Notes: generated from the sequence alone by a model not told the origin. Shown: positions 38,831 to 54,870, numbered from the stretch's first letter. The stretch: DNA of 64,000 bases from Amorphochlora amoebiformis (GCA_054601695.1 BAAHQB010000122.1:372001-436000), one strand, 5' to 3'. Translations and numbers: made by a program.

Positions 38831-39083
38831 ATATACATCTATGGAAAAAAAAGTATAAGTTATATCGCATGACTCCAGATATCGTTCCGATAGTTTGTAG
38901 CTCTTTATGTACAGACATATATAAACATATATGTATATATATATATGTATATATATATATGTATGTATATAGAACATATATATTCATATATATAAATATA
39001 TATATATATACATATATAATGCAGATACCAAGGAGTCACTCTGTCCAGGCCGAGAAACCTGCAACTTGAGTGAGATATACAGC

Positions 39084-39146
<63 letters not shown>

Positions 39147-39934
39147 ACACGGACTGTATACATTCTCGCGAATAATTGTAACATGTTTCAAATGGTAATA
39201 CGTTTCCATCGTCAGAATCTAGGATGTTAGGATAAAGGTAACCTACTAGCAGATTGACACGTGCCAAGTAATTTTTGCGAATGAGATAGCGAGCTTGTAT
39301 TCACGCTATTAGAGATGTAAGGTGAGATTCTCCGGTAGTGGACGAGTTCTATAGTAATGTTGGGATATATTCCATGATCTATCCTGTATAACTGTTTAGC
39401 ATACACATATATGTTTTTGTATATATACACATATATACACATATATCCGTAACATCACATATATATATATATATATATGTTATACAACCTGGGTAAAATC
39501 AACTATAGACTAGATATACGGTCTATTCATATGCAAACGTACGACATGCATAGTTACGAACCTTAATGGAACGTCTACGAAATAGAACCAGATAACGGTT
39601 CAGTATTATGAGGGTGTCATTGAATGTATTCATATAAAACAATATATATTTATATATATATATATTTATATGTATATGTATATATTGCATATATATATAT
39701 ATATATATATGTATATGTGTATGTGTTTGCATATCAAAATTCAACGAGATAGCATTATAGTTACGATTTGACTCGAATGCTTCAATCTCCAAGAACAACA
39801 ACCACAAAGTATCATCTCGAACTAATTATTATATGTATATATAAATGCCTTCCTGATATGTAAAAAATATAATATAGTATACATATATACGTATATACAT
39901 GTTGTACTATATGTATATAGATGTACATAAATAT

Positions 39935-40013
<79 letters not shown>

Positions 40014-40499
40014 GAACATGTGTACAGATAATATCATAATGTTACTGTTGACGACCTGTCTGAGACCTGTGTATATACATGATCTAGATGATTCGACCAA
40101 AAAAAAAAAAAAAACACCCACTGAAAAACAAAATATCCACAGAAACGTTACACTTTTCAGAAATCTTTACAATATATTGTCTGGCTATTCGATCTGCGGT
40201 GCGAGTTTGTACGTCAGAATCTATTATAACAAGCAATGTAGCGGCTCGTAACATGTTACTACTCACCTAAACACGTATGAATATATACCAGCTATGTAGA
40301 TATACACATATTCATCAGCCTGTAGGGCGTGTTGTTATGTTGTCTGGCAGTGAGAGGCAGTTTGAATGACGATTATATATTTGTCATAATCTTCCTAGAG
40401 GTGGTAACGTGTTATTCTGACCTGCTAGACCGTACGCGTAAGATTATATGTTGTGTAGATAGACACATTGTTATGTGTCTATCTGGGAGACTATGTATA

Positions 40500-40547
<48 letters not shown>

Positions 40548-40822
40548 CATGTGTATATATGTACATATAGATTTAAGTTTATACATACGTACACATTCAC
40601 ACATACACACAAACATCTATTTATATACATATATACACTAGTACATGCATACATATACATATAGCTACATACACATATGTACCTATGTATGTATGTATGT
40701 ATGTATGTATGTATCGTAGTAATATATATATATATATATATATGCTATATATATATATATATACACACATATTATGATATTTATATATACACATATATTC
40801 ATATATATGTACATTCATATGT

Positions 40823-40853
<31 letters not shown>

Positions 40854-41000
40854 CAAGTATGCATATACTTATGTAGTTGTCGACACTGGAACATCCGTTA
40901 TTACAGCGCCTACCCCAAGGTTTTTCATAATAAATAAGTATATACATATGTATATGTGTATATATGTGTATGCATATATGTATATATATATATATACATA

Positions 41001-41039
<39 letters not shown>

Positions 41040-41875
41040 TTTATCATCCACATTTTCAGCACATCACTACAAAATACCACTGTTACAGTTTCCCCATCCT
41101 GTTTTAACTGAGATCCTTTTTGACTTCGACGGTTGGGATTATATGACCCGAATTCTGAAAACCAAGCTTGGGAGGACCCAGGTTGATCACATGGTCACGT
41201 GAGGAGTCAATCAGGGTGCACACGTGGTCACGTGACGTAGCCATGCGCGATGACGTGTTGAAAATGCTCGATGGCGTGACATGCGGACTTGTAGCATATT
41301 GAGAATGTTGTGTTTATTTCTTTTTAAATTATCGGGTGTAAATCTGTTTTTATATATGGTGTTGCTTTCACTATATATATATATATATATATATATGTAT
41401 AAATACTAGTATATATACCAAATATGTTATTTCAAAAAATACACATGTATTAACACATATATATATGCACACATATATAAATATGAATGTTAAAATACCA
41501 TTATGCTTAGGTTCAAAGTCCTTCGATACATGATACAAATGCAGTCCGAACCCGGTATGTAAATACCCAATCCATAATATATATATACATATATATATAT
41601 TTACATATATATATATATATATATATTAATTCGTGTATTGTGACATTATGTTTGTGTATCGATATATTTTATACACCGACATTGATATGTAGATGCTGCA
41701 GTATATAGATATATAGATATATAGATAATATAGGTTTATATATATATGTATATATATATATATAATAATAATAATAACACAGGAGATATGTGTTTCCTTA
41801 CTGAATGTTCGACTACAAAAAAGATCGTAAAATCATGTATCCCACCTAAAAGGTATATCATTCATATAAATGTTG

Positions 41876-41914
<39 letters not shown>

Positions 41915-42267
41915 GATACATCTATATATGTAGATACATATACTAATATATATATAATATATATATATATATGTCGTGTAGATTAGGCAAATGAATACAT
42001 ATGGCTACATGTTGTATTTTATAGATATTTAGACATGGTCGGTCCCAGTCTATACGACTTGAGAATTGCTCCAGTGGACATCAACAATCGGGTATGTGCA
42101 CATGTTCACAATATTACTAGGACATCACGATGAAAATAAAATTGCATATTTGGCTCTATTTCCATCAGGAAGGGCCTCTATACATCGCAGGGATGCCATT
42201 TATAGAGCAATTTGGAACAGTTTTTGACTATGCTGGGGGAAGGGTTGGTTTGGCGGAAAAGATCTAG
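30112..42267 (+). CDS. pepsin-like (A1 family) aspartic protease, complete, 18 exons
   Basis: Exons: 30112-30204, 31456-31604, 32024-32079, 32475-32559, 32759-32819, 33333-33353, 33589-33648, 34481-34525, 34913-34969, 35360-35388, 36590-36710, 38449-38503, 40877-40957, 41060-41198, 41511-41554, 41783-41852, 42025-42091, 42169-42267. All introns are GT..AG and phases agree (1332 nt, 443 aa). Seen in order: a hydrophobic N-terminal signal or anchor; a propeptide with [20 protein letters not shown]; catalytic [10 protein letters not shown]; the flap [42 protein letters not shown]; the second catalytic VVDTGTS; FDFDG; GDMCFL; and a [22 protein letters not shown] tail split over the last exon. The family hydrolyses peptides in secretory or acidic compartments. 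Oddities: DTGSP instead of DTGSS, Phe where LWV is usual, and a 19-residue insert after FDFDGWDY. Exon 13 runs into TA sequence, and its donor (40958) was chosen by phase and family spacing. The substrate is unknown. Confidence 0.9.
32098..32346 (+). repeat. two decayed partial copies of the catalytic-Asp exon
   Basis: About 32098-32146 and 32295-32346 each repeat the acceptor and the first ~50 nt of exon 4 (32475-32559) in degraded form; the DTGS codons are broken in both. They are separated by TA/TG repeats. Confidence 0.8.
33090..33185 (+). mobile_element. CCHC-knuckle-like relic, copy 2, inside protease intron 5
   Basis: Shares the reading [12 protein letters not shown] with the 24.2-kb copy, followed by an A9 run and GGCND. 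It lies in the intron between 32819 and 33333. I first took it as a protease exon, but joining its neighbours directly reproduces the family's exact spacing, so it is intronic. Confidence 0.3.
36650..38160 (+). repeat. tandem array of ten copies of the 3' half of protease exon 11
   Basis: Copy starts: 36650 (in the real exon), 36811, 36939 (truncated), 37059, 37214, 37398, 37582, 37764, 37918, about 38130 (truncated). Each full copy is 61 nt of exon plus intron start (GTTGGTTAATAGGATATGTAG), separated by TA repeats. The eight full copies keep a 20-codon frame of type [20 protein letters not shown] with a few substitutions. Copies at 37214 and 37398 have lost the donor (CAG|ATTGGT). Copies at 36811 and 37059 follow a (TC)n tract plus TATAG or TACAG. 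Confidence 0.95.
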
Positions 42268-42987
42268 ACCTAAGCCGTGTCTAGCTTGATCTGGAGTTGT
42301 ATTCTAGGTATTCTTTAATCATCTACATCACTCGATGACTACTAGAGGACTAGATTCTAGAGATTGACTTGAGGCCGTGTGTGAATAGGGGGTATTTATC
42401 TCGTTTCTAATAGATCTCTCGAGTCTATTGGTATACTACTAGCTAGTCTAGCGGTATCTTATAATGTGACCACATTAATTACTGCATAGTATCATGATCT
42501 CAGATCTGAGAGTATACGTACAATTTCTACTAGTCCAGTAGTAACCTACTAGAACCTAGGTAACCTCTGGACCTAGGTAACAAGATAACATAGACAATTT
42601 TCAGTTTACATATCCTAGATATCTAGGAAGTTCTGGTATTTACCAGATTTACTGCCTAGCCTCTGGAGCCTAGTGTCATCTAGCTAGGTCATAACTATTT
42701 TCTATAGAGCCGTTCAACGGTAGCTCTAGTAGCCAAGTAGAGCCTGGAGCCTATATACTAGATATACTAGATATACCTACTAGACCTAGTATACTGAGAT
42801 AACCTAGATAACTAGCCTAATATTAGTACAACCCGGATGTTAAAAAAATCTAGAATTAAACTATGATGAGGACCTTTGAGAACTAGTAGCTAGAGTAGAA
42901 TTAAGCCAATGGATTACAGGACCTAAACTAAAATGAACTAGAAGGAATATAAAGAGCTAAGCAAGCTAGTAGAGACTACAGAGAGGC
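42268..42987. other. CTAG-rich spacer between convergent genes
   Basis: This stretch separates the stop codons of the protease (plus) and UPF0415 (minus) genes. It has no TA microsatellite but about thirty CTAG tetramers, many inside short palindromes such as CCTAGATATCTAGG and ACCTAGGT. No long open frame. It presumably holds both 3' UTRs and the polyadenylation signals; I see no clear AATAAA in the plus sense. Confidence 0.8.
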
Positions 42988-43306
42988 TCAGATCGTTGAC
43001 TGTTTGCCGTCCGGACTTGCAGGGGGTCTACGAGGTGGTCGGGAGGAACTAGATGAAGTCTAAAACAACATATGATTTTTATCAACATATACATGAATCT
43101 AGTATATATATATATATTACTATTATATATATAGATATATATATATATTAGAATGTATTAGATGTGAAAACACATTCATGTATTTTCAATTTATTATATA
43201 TATATATATTATATACTAGATATATACAAAAGACAAAACTACGTAGCAAACATTAAAGTGAAAAACATATATACATAGGCACCAAGCACACAATATATGT
43301 CATACG

Positions 43307-43361
<55 letters not shown>

Positions 43362-43398
43362 AACATACATCTGTATATTTTGTATATATATTATATAT

Positions 43399-43436
<38 letters not shown>

Positions 43437-44312
43437 AATTATCATTTTTAGACACACGCACATACAATATATATGTACATATATAAATATATACATATAA
43501 ATAAGTATATATATATGTATGTATATTACCAGTTTCCTTTTTCATCATATGTCCAATGAGTATATATATATATATATGTATACATATATATACATATATG
43601 TATAATATACACATATATATATACATATACATATCTATATATATATATAATATATATATAGATATATATAATACCTTCGTTGTCGTATTTTGTTTAGATT
43701 CCTTTTTCACGATATGTCCAATGAGGGCCCTTAATAAAGGTATTACGCCTTATATTCACATGTTAATATTACGTGCTTGATACTCTTTGCATAAATACAC
43801 ACACATATATATACATCTATATATATAATATTTATGCACGCACAAATACACTTACATAATATTTATATACACAAATATACATACATATATACATATATAT
43901 ATATGCATATATATATATATATATATAGATATAAATATATGACATATATATACATATGACATATATATATATATATATATATATAAATATATATATGTAA
44001 TATGCATATTGTATATGCACATGTATATGTAAATAGTATATGTATATATGTAGATATACATATATAACCGCAACATCATAACTATGCAATAGGTTTCTAA
44101 TAATCGAAGTATTTGAAATAGTTTGGTAAATCTTACTTTATATATTTATACCTGAAAAGATGCATTTTAACATATACGTTATACACATTTCGTACCTGGC
44201 TGGATGCATTTTAACATTTAAGTTTAATCCATATTGCCTGTGGGTAAATGTGGGGGTATATCAATATATACAGCTGTTGTATGCATATAAACCTTAAATG
44301 TTTAACTTTACT

Positions 44313-44362
<50 letters not shown>

Positions 44363-44884
44363 GGACATATACCTACGTGAGTATTTTGAATATACAGGCG
44401 TAAAAATGATTAATACATACATAATAAGTATATGCACATACAAATATATGTACATACATACATGTGTACATGTACGATATAAATATTTATATATATATAT
44501 ATATAGGCACACATAAACACAAACACATGTATATATATATATATATATACATATATACATTTATATATTTATACATATATGTATATATATGTATGTATGT
44601 ACATACATTATACATATGTATGCATATATTAATATAATATATATAATATATATATGTATATATATATATATATATATGTCCTCTTGAGTATATAGGAATA
44701 TGCACATGCTCCCTAGACATTCACCTTTATGTAAATAGTTAAATACAATTTGTACGCACACATATAAAATATAGAATATGCATATATATAAATATGTATG
44801 TACATACATCAGAAATATGTGTGTAGTATATTATGCATAAACACATGTATGCATATGTATATATATATATGTATATTATGTATA

Positions 44885-44915
<31 letters not shown>

Positions 44916-45830
44916 GTAAATATCTATAGTAAATATATTCACATATATTTACATCTGACAAACGTATGTGTATGACAGTATATATATATATATTATTATA
45001 TATATATGTGTGTGTGTACATTATGTATGTTATACATCCACACTTTTATATATCTATACGTGCTTCCGAGTACAAACATACGTAAATCCATAGAATACCT
45101 TGCCGAGCGAACAAACGCAGCATTTGACGTCAGGGTTAATGCCTTCAGCGAGTCACCTTCGGGTTAGTGCTAAGGCTACTTTTCATATTTAAGTTTCTAT
45201 TTCTCGGGCTTTTGAAGCAAAAAAGCGCGAGGTTTTGTTTTTATATATTTGTCTTTCTTGTGTTTCTTCAATATAATATTATACTTCTGAGTAGTAAGTA
45301 AGACACTTACAGGTTTCCGTTGTGTATATAAATACGTATTGTGTATACATACACTCGTAAGATAATCCATATGATATATAGATATAACAATACACGTATA
45401 CATGATAAATAATATCTATAGGATTGAAAGGTTAAGATAAAAACGAATAAAACAGAGATAACAGAGACGGAGAGGAAGAGGAAAAAAAAAAATAGAAAAA
45501 GAGGAGGGAAAAAAAAATAGAAAAAGAGGAGAAAAAAAAAATTAGAGTTCGAAAGACAGATACAGACCGAAAAGGAGAAAATTATGACAGGTAAGAAGGT
45601 ACGAATGCGAATATATATATATATATATAAATATATATATATAACCTGTTCCGAAGATCACCTTAGTTTCGCGCTTCAGTTTTTTTGAGGGAAGACTAGA
45701 GGGTAACGGACGGGTGAGGAGCAAAAATTGAAAGCATGTGTAGCTATATATCGCGAATTGTCATGTGTATTTAGATCAAATTGACATCATAGGCAACATT
45801 TTAAGATATGTATGTAAATAGTATGTAAAC

Positions 45831-45874
<44 letters not shown>

Positions 45875-46303
45875 GTATGTACACATTTGTAAAAAACATG
45901 GATATTTGGATCGTTTGGCTGTATTGCTGGGAATGGTTATCTATCTGAGATATGCGAAATTAGATATGCGAATATGGAATTCTGAAGCACGTGTCACTTG
46001 GGTGTTCTCAAGTGTAATGGTAACGTATGATGTGTTAGGATGCGCGTATAAGACAAGTGCTTAGGGGAAGGATTGTATCACTGGAGGTTGTATATCTATA
46101 TTTGTGTGTATGTGTGTGCACATGAACATACACATACATATATCTATAAATATGTATATGTTTATATATATATATATATATATATATAATTCTACACCTT
46201 ACACATAAACATATGCACAGGGACACACACACACACATATCTATCTATACATATATACATGTATATACACACATATATATATATATAAATGTTATATATA
46301 TAT

Positions 46304-46334
<31 letters not shown>

Positions 46335-46446
46335 GCAATATGTATACATTTAGCCAACAAACGTCGGTGATATTTATTGTTATTAGACATTCAAGATATG
46401 ATATACACACATACACACATATATCAATATATATAACATGTATATA

Positions 46447-46495
<49 letters not shown>

Positions 46496-46936
46496 TATAT
46501 ATATGTATATATACAGATACATACACACACATATATATATATAATATATATATGTATATATATGTTATATATCATACATGTAATCACTAGAGATTTGAGA
46601 TAAGAATATGTATATATGTGAATACCTTAACACCCTTTCGGAAGGCTGGTCTTTCACTATGGTTGCTAGCCTGATGAAGATATGTATTATGATACACATA
46701 TATAGAAGCATATTACCATTATGTATAACACATGAAGATATTTAACAATATATATGTCCATGTATGTAAGAGTGTTTCGTTAGTAATTTCTACACATTCC
46801 TGAAAATTTCGTATTTCTTTTTACATACATATATGTACATGTACGTAACCCTATTATCTAAACATAGGTTGATATTTACGTTAACTGTATATAAATATGT
46901 TTAGACTATGATACCAAATATATATACACAGTTTAT

Positions 46937-46977
<41 letters not shown>

Positions 46978-47124
46978 TATAACTGTGAAAATATGTATCT
47001 TATACAGTTAGTTCATAATAAAATATATTACGTGTACACTATTTACGTACATATATAGACATCTTTATATGTATAAATATATACACATATATTATACCTG
47101 CATATATAAATGAATATATTTAAA

Positions 47125-47181
<57 letters not shown>

Positions 47182-47583
47182 CATATATTAAAATATGAAT
47201 ATGCACATACATCAGAGATATTTAATCAGTTATTTATTTTTTACCTCAAGACATTAGGCAGTCGTTCTAGTTCCTCCTTTCCCCCAACCGTTTCGAATAT
47301 CCTTTCCACACAGGCCTGAAACCGGCAAATTTACCCAAATGTAATCGTGTTTTCTTATATATATATATATATATATGTATCCTATCGGCACAGGCCTGAC
47401 CGGCGAATTTACCCAAATCTAACCTTATTTTGTATATATATATATGCATATATATATATATACATATACATGTATCCTAGTAGTGTTGATAAAAATAAAA
47501 TAGTTTTGTAGGTGAAAAAACATTTAGATATAAATGTAAAATTGATCTAAGTTACATTTACATATATGTGTATATTTGTATAC

Positions 47584-47616
<33 letters not shown>

Positions 47617-47677
47617 TATACATATATATATATATATATATACTCGTGTAAATCTTTTCACGCAAATGTATACATAC

Positions 47678-47716
<39 letters not shown>

Positions 47717-47806
47717 TAAATATTTATACATATGTGTCTATTTGTATACATATTTATATTTATATATATATGTATATATACATGCCATATTTCTTCATCT
47801 AGGTCA

Positions 47807-47842
<36 letters not shown>

Positions 47843-48084
47843 TTATACTTTTGCTGTCTCGCATACGACAACTTTTCGGTTTTTGATAACGTCTAGAATA
47901 ATCTTCTTAGCTCGATGTCTATATATATATATATATATGTATGCATATATACATATATATATATATATATGTATATATGTATAAATATATACGATAAGTC
48001 AGAACACTTCTCTTTCTAACTTCGACGCATATGTACTGATTAAGATACGTATATATACACACATAAATACACATACATATATAT

Positions 48085-48120
<36 letters not shown>

Positions 48121-48153
48121 TATAAATTCATTGTTCATATATACATGTATATG

Positions 48154-48221
<68 letters not shown>

Positions 48222-48554
48222 TTTGTATATATATATATATACATATATATTATATTACACGCACACATACATACATAACATATACATATATATTATATAT
48301 GAATACATATATATACCAATATATATATACATATATATATATATAGATATATATGTATGTATCGTGTAGGTCATCTTCTTAGCTCGATGTCACCTTTTGT
48401 GACCATATTTCTAAACATTATTGTATTAATATGTATTTATGTACATGTATTTCTTTCCCACAATATACATGTTTAGATATAATCTATACATAACAAACTA
48501 TAATACAATATAGATACATACATACATATACATATATATGTATATATATATGTA

Positions 48555-48605
<51 letters not shown>

Positions 48606-48751
48606 CGAAGAATCATCTTCTCAGCTCCATGTCTACTTGACTAATATAAATAAATATATATATATATGTATATATTATATGTATATATATATATGTATAT
48701 GTATATAAAAATATTTATATGCACATATAAATATGTACATATGTATCAATA

Positions 48752-48798
<47 letters not shown>

Positions 48799-48893
48799 TA
48801 GTTTCCGCAGCTTAATATCTATGTATATGTGTACATACAAATGTATGCATATATGCACATATTTATATACATTTATCTATACACACACACACA

Positions 48894-48934
<41 letters not shown>

Positions 48935-49252
48935 ATATATATATGCAATATATATATATATATATTACTTAATCTCATCTTCTGCTAAGAAACGAACATG
49001 GTTATTTTTCGCGCGGAAGCTAAGAAAATAGATGTAAGGTAAGGGTATGTGGTTTACATGTACGTATATGCTTATCTTTCGCGCAAAAGCTAAGAAAATC
49101 GATATAAGTTAAGTATACATGCTAAGAAAAATAGATGTACGGTAGGGATATATGTTTATAAATACTTATCCATCTATACATATTCTGATGCATAGTTCTC
49201 CCTTTCATTCTCATATGTATACAAAAATATACATACACACATATATAAATAA

Positions 49253-49293
<41 letters not shown>

Positions 49294-49304
49294 ATATATA
49301 TAAA

Positions 49305-49385
<81 letters not shown>

Positions 49386-49468
49386 ATTTATATTTATACC
49401 TATCCAAGTATATATCTATACGTATTATGAACTTTAAACATTACATATATATACATAATATACATAAA

Positions 49469-49515
<47 letters not shown>

Positions 49516-50529
49516 TATATATGCGCATGTATAAGCATACATTTATGTACACAAATATTATGTACAACTCAAAAAGATACATCCACACACACATACACAC
49601 AGCCGCATCGACAAGGATTAAAAATTAGGGTTAGAGCTATGATTACCGGCTCAGAGCTTTAAGATCAGTTTCCGTAGAATTACATAAATTACTACATAGA
49701 GCTACAAGCTGTGTAGAGTTTGATTAAAAACATGTCTAGGGTTAGGGTTAGGTTGATTTTTGGTTAGGGTTAGGGTCAGCGTTGGAATCAGGGTTAGGGT
49801 TAGGGTTAGCGTTGAAGTTAGGGTTAGGGTTAGGGCTCGCGCTAAACATAGTGTTAAGATTAAGGTTAGGGTTAGGGTGTAATTACTGTAGTCACGTCGA
49901 GATTTATCGTGGCCTTTTTGGTTGGGTTTGGGGTTAGGATTAGGGTTAAGATTAGGGTTAGGGTTAGGGTTAGGGTTAGGGTCAAGATTAGAGTTAGTGT
50001 TCCGATTAGGATGAGGGTTGGAATCGGGGATATTGAATTAGAACGGTGACGATACGGTTAGGGATATGATTAGGATTAGGGTTAGGACACGAATAGCTTT
50101 GGGACAGGCTTAGGGTTAGGGTTAGGGTGTGGGTTAGGGTTAGGGTTAGGGTTAGGTTTGGATTTGGGTTAGGGTTAGATTCAGCATATTGAGATAATTA
50201 GTATGGTGACGGTATGCTAAGGGATATGGTTGAGATTATGGATAGGACACGAATAGGCTTAAGACACGAATAGGGTTGGTACAGGGTAGGGTTAGGGTTA
50301 GGGTTAGGGTTAGGGTTAGGGTTAGGGTTAGGGTTAGGATTAGGGTTAGGGCTAACGCTGATTAGGGTCAGGTTCTGCGTATTGAGACATTGAGTACGGG
50401 GTATGTTCTCGATGGATTATGATTATATTCAGGGATATTTAGTCGGATGACGTTCGGTTCGAGGTATGGTTGAGATTAGGGTTGGGAATCGAATAGAGCG
50501 GGTATAGATGAGACTAAGGCCAATGATGA

Positions 50530-50575
<46 letters not shown>

Positions 50576-51067
50576 CTTTCGAATTCTCAAGTCTCAACTC
50601 CCTCGCGAAATGATGTATACCAAGTGCCGACTTCTTCTGGAAAAAAAAAAAAAATATCATAATTTTCGTTAGGGTTGACGGACTGAAGACATAAAGAGAG
50701 ATGTCAAACAGCTCTTTGATTGAAATCTCCATTTGCAGAAAATTTTCTGTCGCTAAAAATCCATCCCTACTCACAAACCGACAAACGTATAACAGGGATC
50801 TATGAATAAAACCTCGAAAACCATCCAATATTCCAGACTTTTATATGGCAAAGTCCAACTCTACATGTTTGCTACGATTTTGTCACGTATTCGGAGGAAA
50901 AATGTTAAGAGTAGACAGAGAAAATGAGAGGAATTTTGAGTTATATTCGGCGGATAGGGATGGATTTAGAGTTTAAAGAACTTTATAATTCGGCTCCTCT
51001 CCGTCTTGTGTAAGCTGGATTAATGTCACTCCTAACCTATCGATATATACATATACATATATATTTA

Positions 51068-51112
<45 letters not shown>

Positions 51113-51350
51113 AAATTTGCAATACACAAGTATACAAAATGTATATGATATGACTTACATATATATATATATCTGAAATACGTATTCGTATATATATGTG
51201 TAATATACATATACATTATATATCTATGTGTATCCTTCAAACCAGAAATATCCAGTATATACGTGCGTTTACATGTATGTATATATTTGTAATATACATA
51301 TACATTATATATCAGTATGTATATGTATACACACATATATATATATATAG

Positions 51351-51398
<48 letters not shown>

Positions 51399-51548
51399 AA
51401 AGATATATACTCATATATACGAAAATTATATGCATACATACATATATGTACTACAGATATATTCTCATGCATATGAAATTTATATGCATATATACATACA
51501 TGTATATACAGATGTATTCAAATTACGCATGTTATCTATACATATACA

Positions 51549-51588
<40 letters not shown>

Positions 51589-51723
51589 AGCACATCCCCG
51601 CACACACGTACAAACGTACATCGTACACAAATATACACACAAGATACACACATGCATACGTATTGAAACCATTTCTATAGCGGTATATATATATATATAT
51701 ATATGTATGTATATAATATATAT

Positions 51724-51764
<41 letters not shown>

Positions 51765-52241
51765 AAATGCACATATAGACATACATATTTAAATGTGTCT
51801 ATCTAGGTGTAAGGTGGGTATATATGCCGACATCTATCACACAACATACATACATACAGACAAATACACACATATACATACCTACATACGCACAAACACA
51901 CACTTACACATATCCACACATGTTCTTGCAGTCTCCTCTTCTCCGCGCATATATACATACATTTCTTACTTATCTACATGATCTATACATACATTGTTAC
52001 CTATCTAAATATTTTATACATACATTCTTATCTAAATACTCTATACATACATTATTACTTGTCTAAATGCTCCTGTGTTTGCGGTCGAAGCGAGTCGGGA
52101 AAACACGCGTAGACCACCTTACGGTCAATATTATGCATTGGATACTGGAATAATATGCTTATGCTACCATACGGTTATATTGTATTTTGGAATCGTAACT
52201 TAATAACTAGTAACGCTAGCCCAAACCCTTTATACACGTAT

Positions 52242-52302
<61 letters not shown>

Positions 52303-52345
52303 AATATACGCGTAATCCTAACCCTAACCCTAACCTTTAAAACAC

Positions 52346-52397
<52 letters not shown>

Positions 52398-52438
52398 TAT
52401 ATAATATTTAAACCGGTATGTCCCATATATGTTACATA

Positions 52439-52497
<59 letters not shown>

Positions 52498-52526
52498 ATA
52501 TATATATATATATATAAATATGTACG

Positions 52527-52562
<36 letters not shown>

Positions 52563-52640
52563 AGTGTATATGCAACATTACGCAGTACGTATAATATGAG
52601 ATATAAAAAAGAAACAATATATTTACATATATATATGCAT

Positions 52641-52690
<50 letters not shown>

Positions 52691-52781
52691 TATATATAAA
52701 AATGCATGTAAATATATATATATACATGTATGTATATATATACACATATATATATATATACACACACACATACATAATACA

Positions 52782-52815
<34 letters not shown>

Positions 52816-53672
52816 CATATATATATATACATATATACACACATACATACATAATGACGTAACAAGATGATCCGTAGAAGGCTGAGATCACCATTATCAC
52901 GTACCCTTGACCTCCCATATCGCGATTTAAGAACAAACCAAATACATTTGAGGTCTCTCGAATCCAGTTTTCTCTCTTTCTCTCTATTTCTCGCTCTCTA
53001 ATTGAGGTCTCTCGAATCCAGTTTTCTCTATTTCTCTCTATTTCTCGCTCTCTTTATCTCTTTCTCCTTTTTTTTTTTTCTCCGACTACGTCTTCGTATA
53101 TACTCATAATCCTAACCTTCGGTGGACGTCCCAGGTTCTTATTCAACGCTGCACACGCCATCAGTCTACTGGCTATTTTCACGACATCCTAAGGTTCGGG
53201 TGACGGATTAGGGATAGGGTTAGGGTTAGGATTAGAGGGGTACCGGGTCGAAGGAGTCTGTGGAGGAGCTCGTTGAGGCTGGAAAAGTGATTCAGACTTG
53301 TCTTTTTGTTCTTATTTTCTCCTCTCATTCTCTCTTTTTCTCTCGCTTCGTTCTTTTTAGTGTTCTGTTTCTGTTCTGTTTCTCTTGTTTTTCCCGAATC
53401 ATTTTTGGGTCTTTCTCCTCTCTTCTCTATGTATTTCTATTCTCTTCTTTGTGTCTTTGTTTTCTCTTCTCTGTGTCTTTTTTCTTCTCTTCTCTGTGTC
53501 TTTTTCTTCTCTTCTCTGTGTCTTTTTCTTCTCTTCCCTGTGTCTTTTTCCTCTCTTCTCTGTGTCTTTCTCTTCTCTTCTCTGTGTCCTTCTCTACTCC
53601 GTTCCAATTATCTTTTTTCGTTTACTCTCTCAATCACACACATATATGATATATGCATATAATATATTTGCA

Positions 53673-53720
<48 letters not shown>

Positions 53721-53781
53721 TATGTTTACACACAATGCACTCTATATATAATACATATATATATTACGTATATATATATAT

Positions 53782-53817
<36 letters not shown>

Positions 53818-54230
53818 GTGTATATATAATTATACATATATTTATATATAAGAATGTACGCACATAAATGTGTGCTTAAGTCATATATATATAAGCTTCT
53901 TTCTTACTCTCTTCTCACTCTCCCTCTCTGCCTATTCTCCTAGAATAAATACCAAAGCCAGAGTTATAGTCCTCTCTTCTCCTCTTCATGCGCCCCCACA
54001 CCTGAATCGAAGTGATAATCAATTTAATATTTCGGGCACTGCATTTGTGTAATGTGTGTATATGTGAACGCGTAGGCAATGTTGGCGGTGTGATTATGTC
54101 TATTTGTCTGTGAAAAGTATATGTCAGGTGTGTTATATATATGTGAATAGTAGTGTGTGCAATGTGTGTCTGTAAAATTATACGCGTATAGTGTTTATGC
54201 ATATATATATTTATATATGTATGTTTACAA

Positions 54231-54297
<67 letters not shown>

Positions 54298-54318
54298 TTA
54301 TATATATATATATATATA

Positions 54319-54390
<72 letters not shown>

Positions 54391-54513
54391 ATATATATTT
54401 GCATATATGATTTAGATACATGCGCATACATACACACACACATATATATATATATATTATAAATACAAATATATCTATATCTATATATATATATATACAT
54501 ATAAATGTATATA

Positions 54514-54574
<61 letters not shown>

Positions 54575-54700
54575 TCCAAAATCTCCGACTGTGATGATTA
54601 CTCTATGTATAATCTAATAGTAGTTGAGATAATGACCTTAACCCATATCTTCCCGTTACCACACACAACGTCCACCGGCACTCTTTCTACCCTAAAGCCG

Positions 54701-54744
<44 letters not shown>

Positions 54745-54819
54745 AATATATATCACATATATACACCTATTATATCTCATATATCGTAAAGGAGAATGTA
54801 TTCTCATATACACATACAC

Positions 54820-54870
<51 letters not shown>

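Noticed and set aside
45311-45415. Two small exons (45415-45396, 45353-45311) in the UPF0415 gene
   Set aside because: They fit phase, but the family reads FGTGDSLKA without an insert, and the flanking exons join directly in phase.
49422-49469. Exon between 49647 and 49019 in the UPF0415 gene
   Set aside because: Phase-compatible but made largely of TA repeat; exons 49708-49647 and 49019-48969 join without it.
50836-50850. TATA box (CATATAAAAG, minus strand) as promoter of a gene starting near 50732
   Set aside because: The downstream exons proved to be internal exons of the UPF0415 gene that starts at 55904.
53260-53717. Hydrophobic Phe/Ser/Leu open frames resembling membrane proteins
   Set aside because: They translate the TCTTCTCTGTGTCTTT tandem repeat in all three frames.
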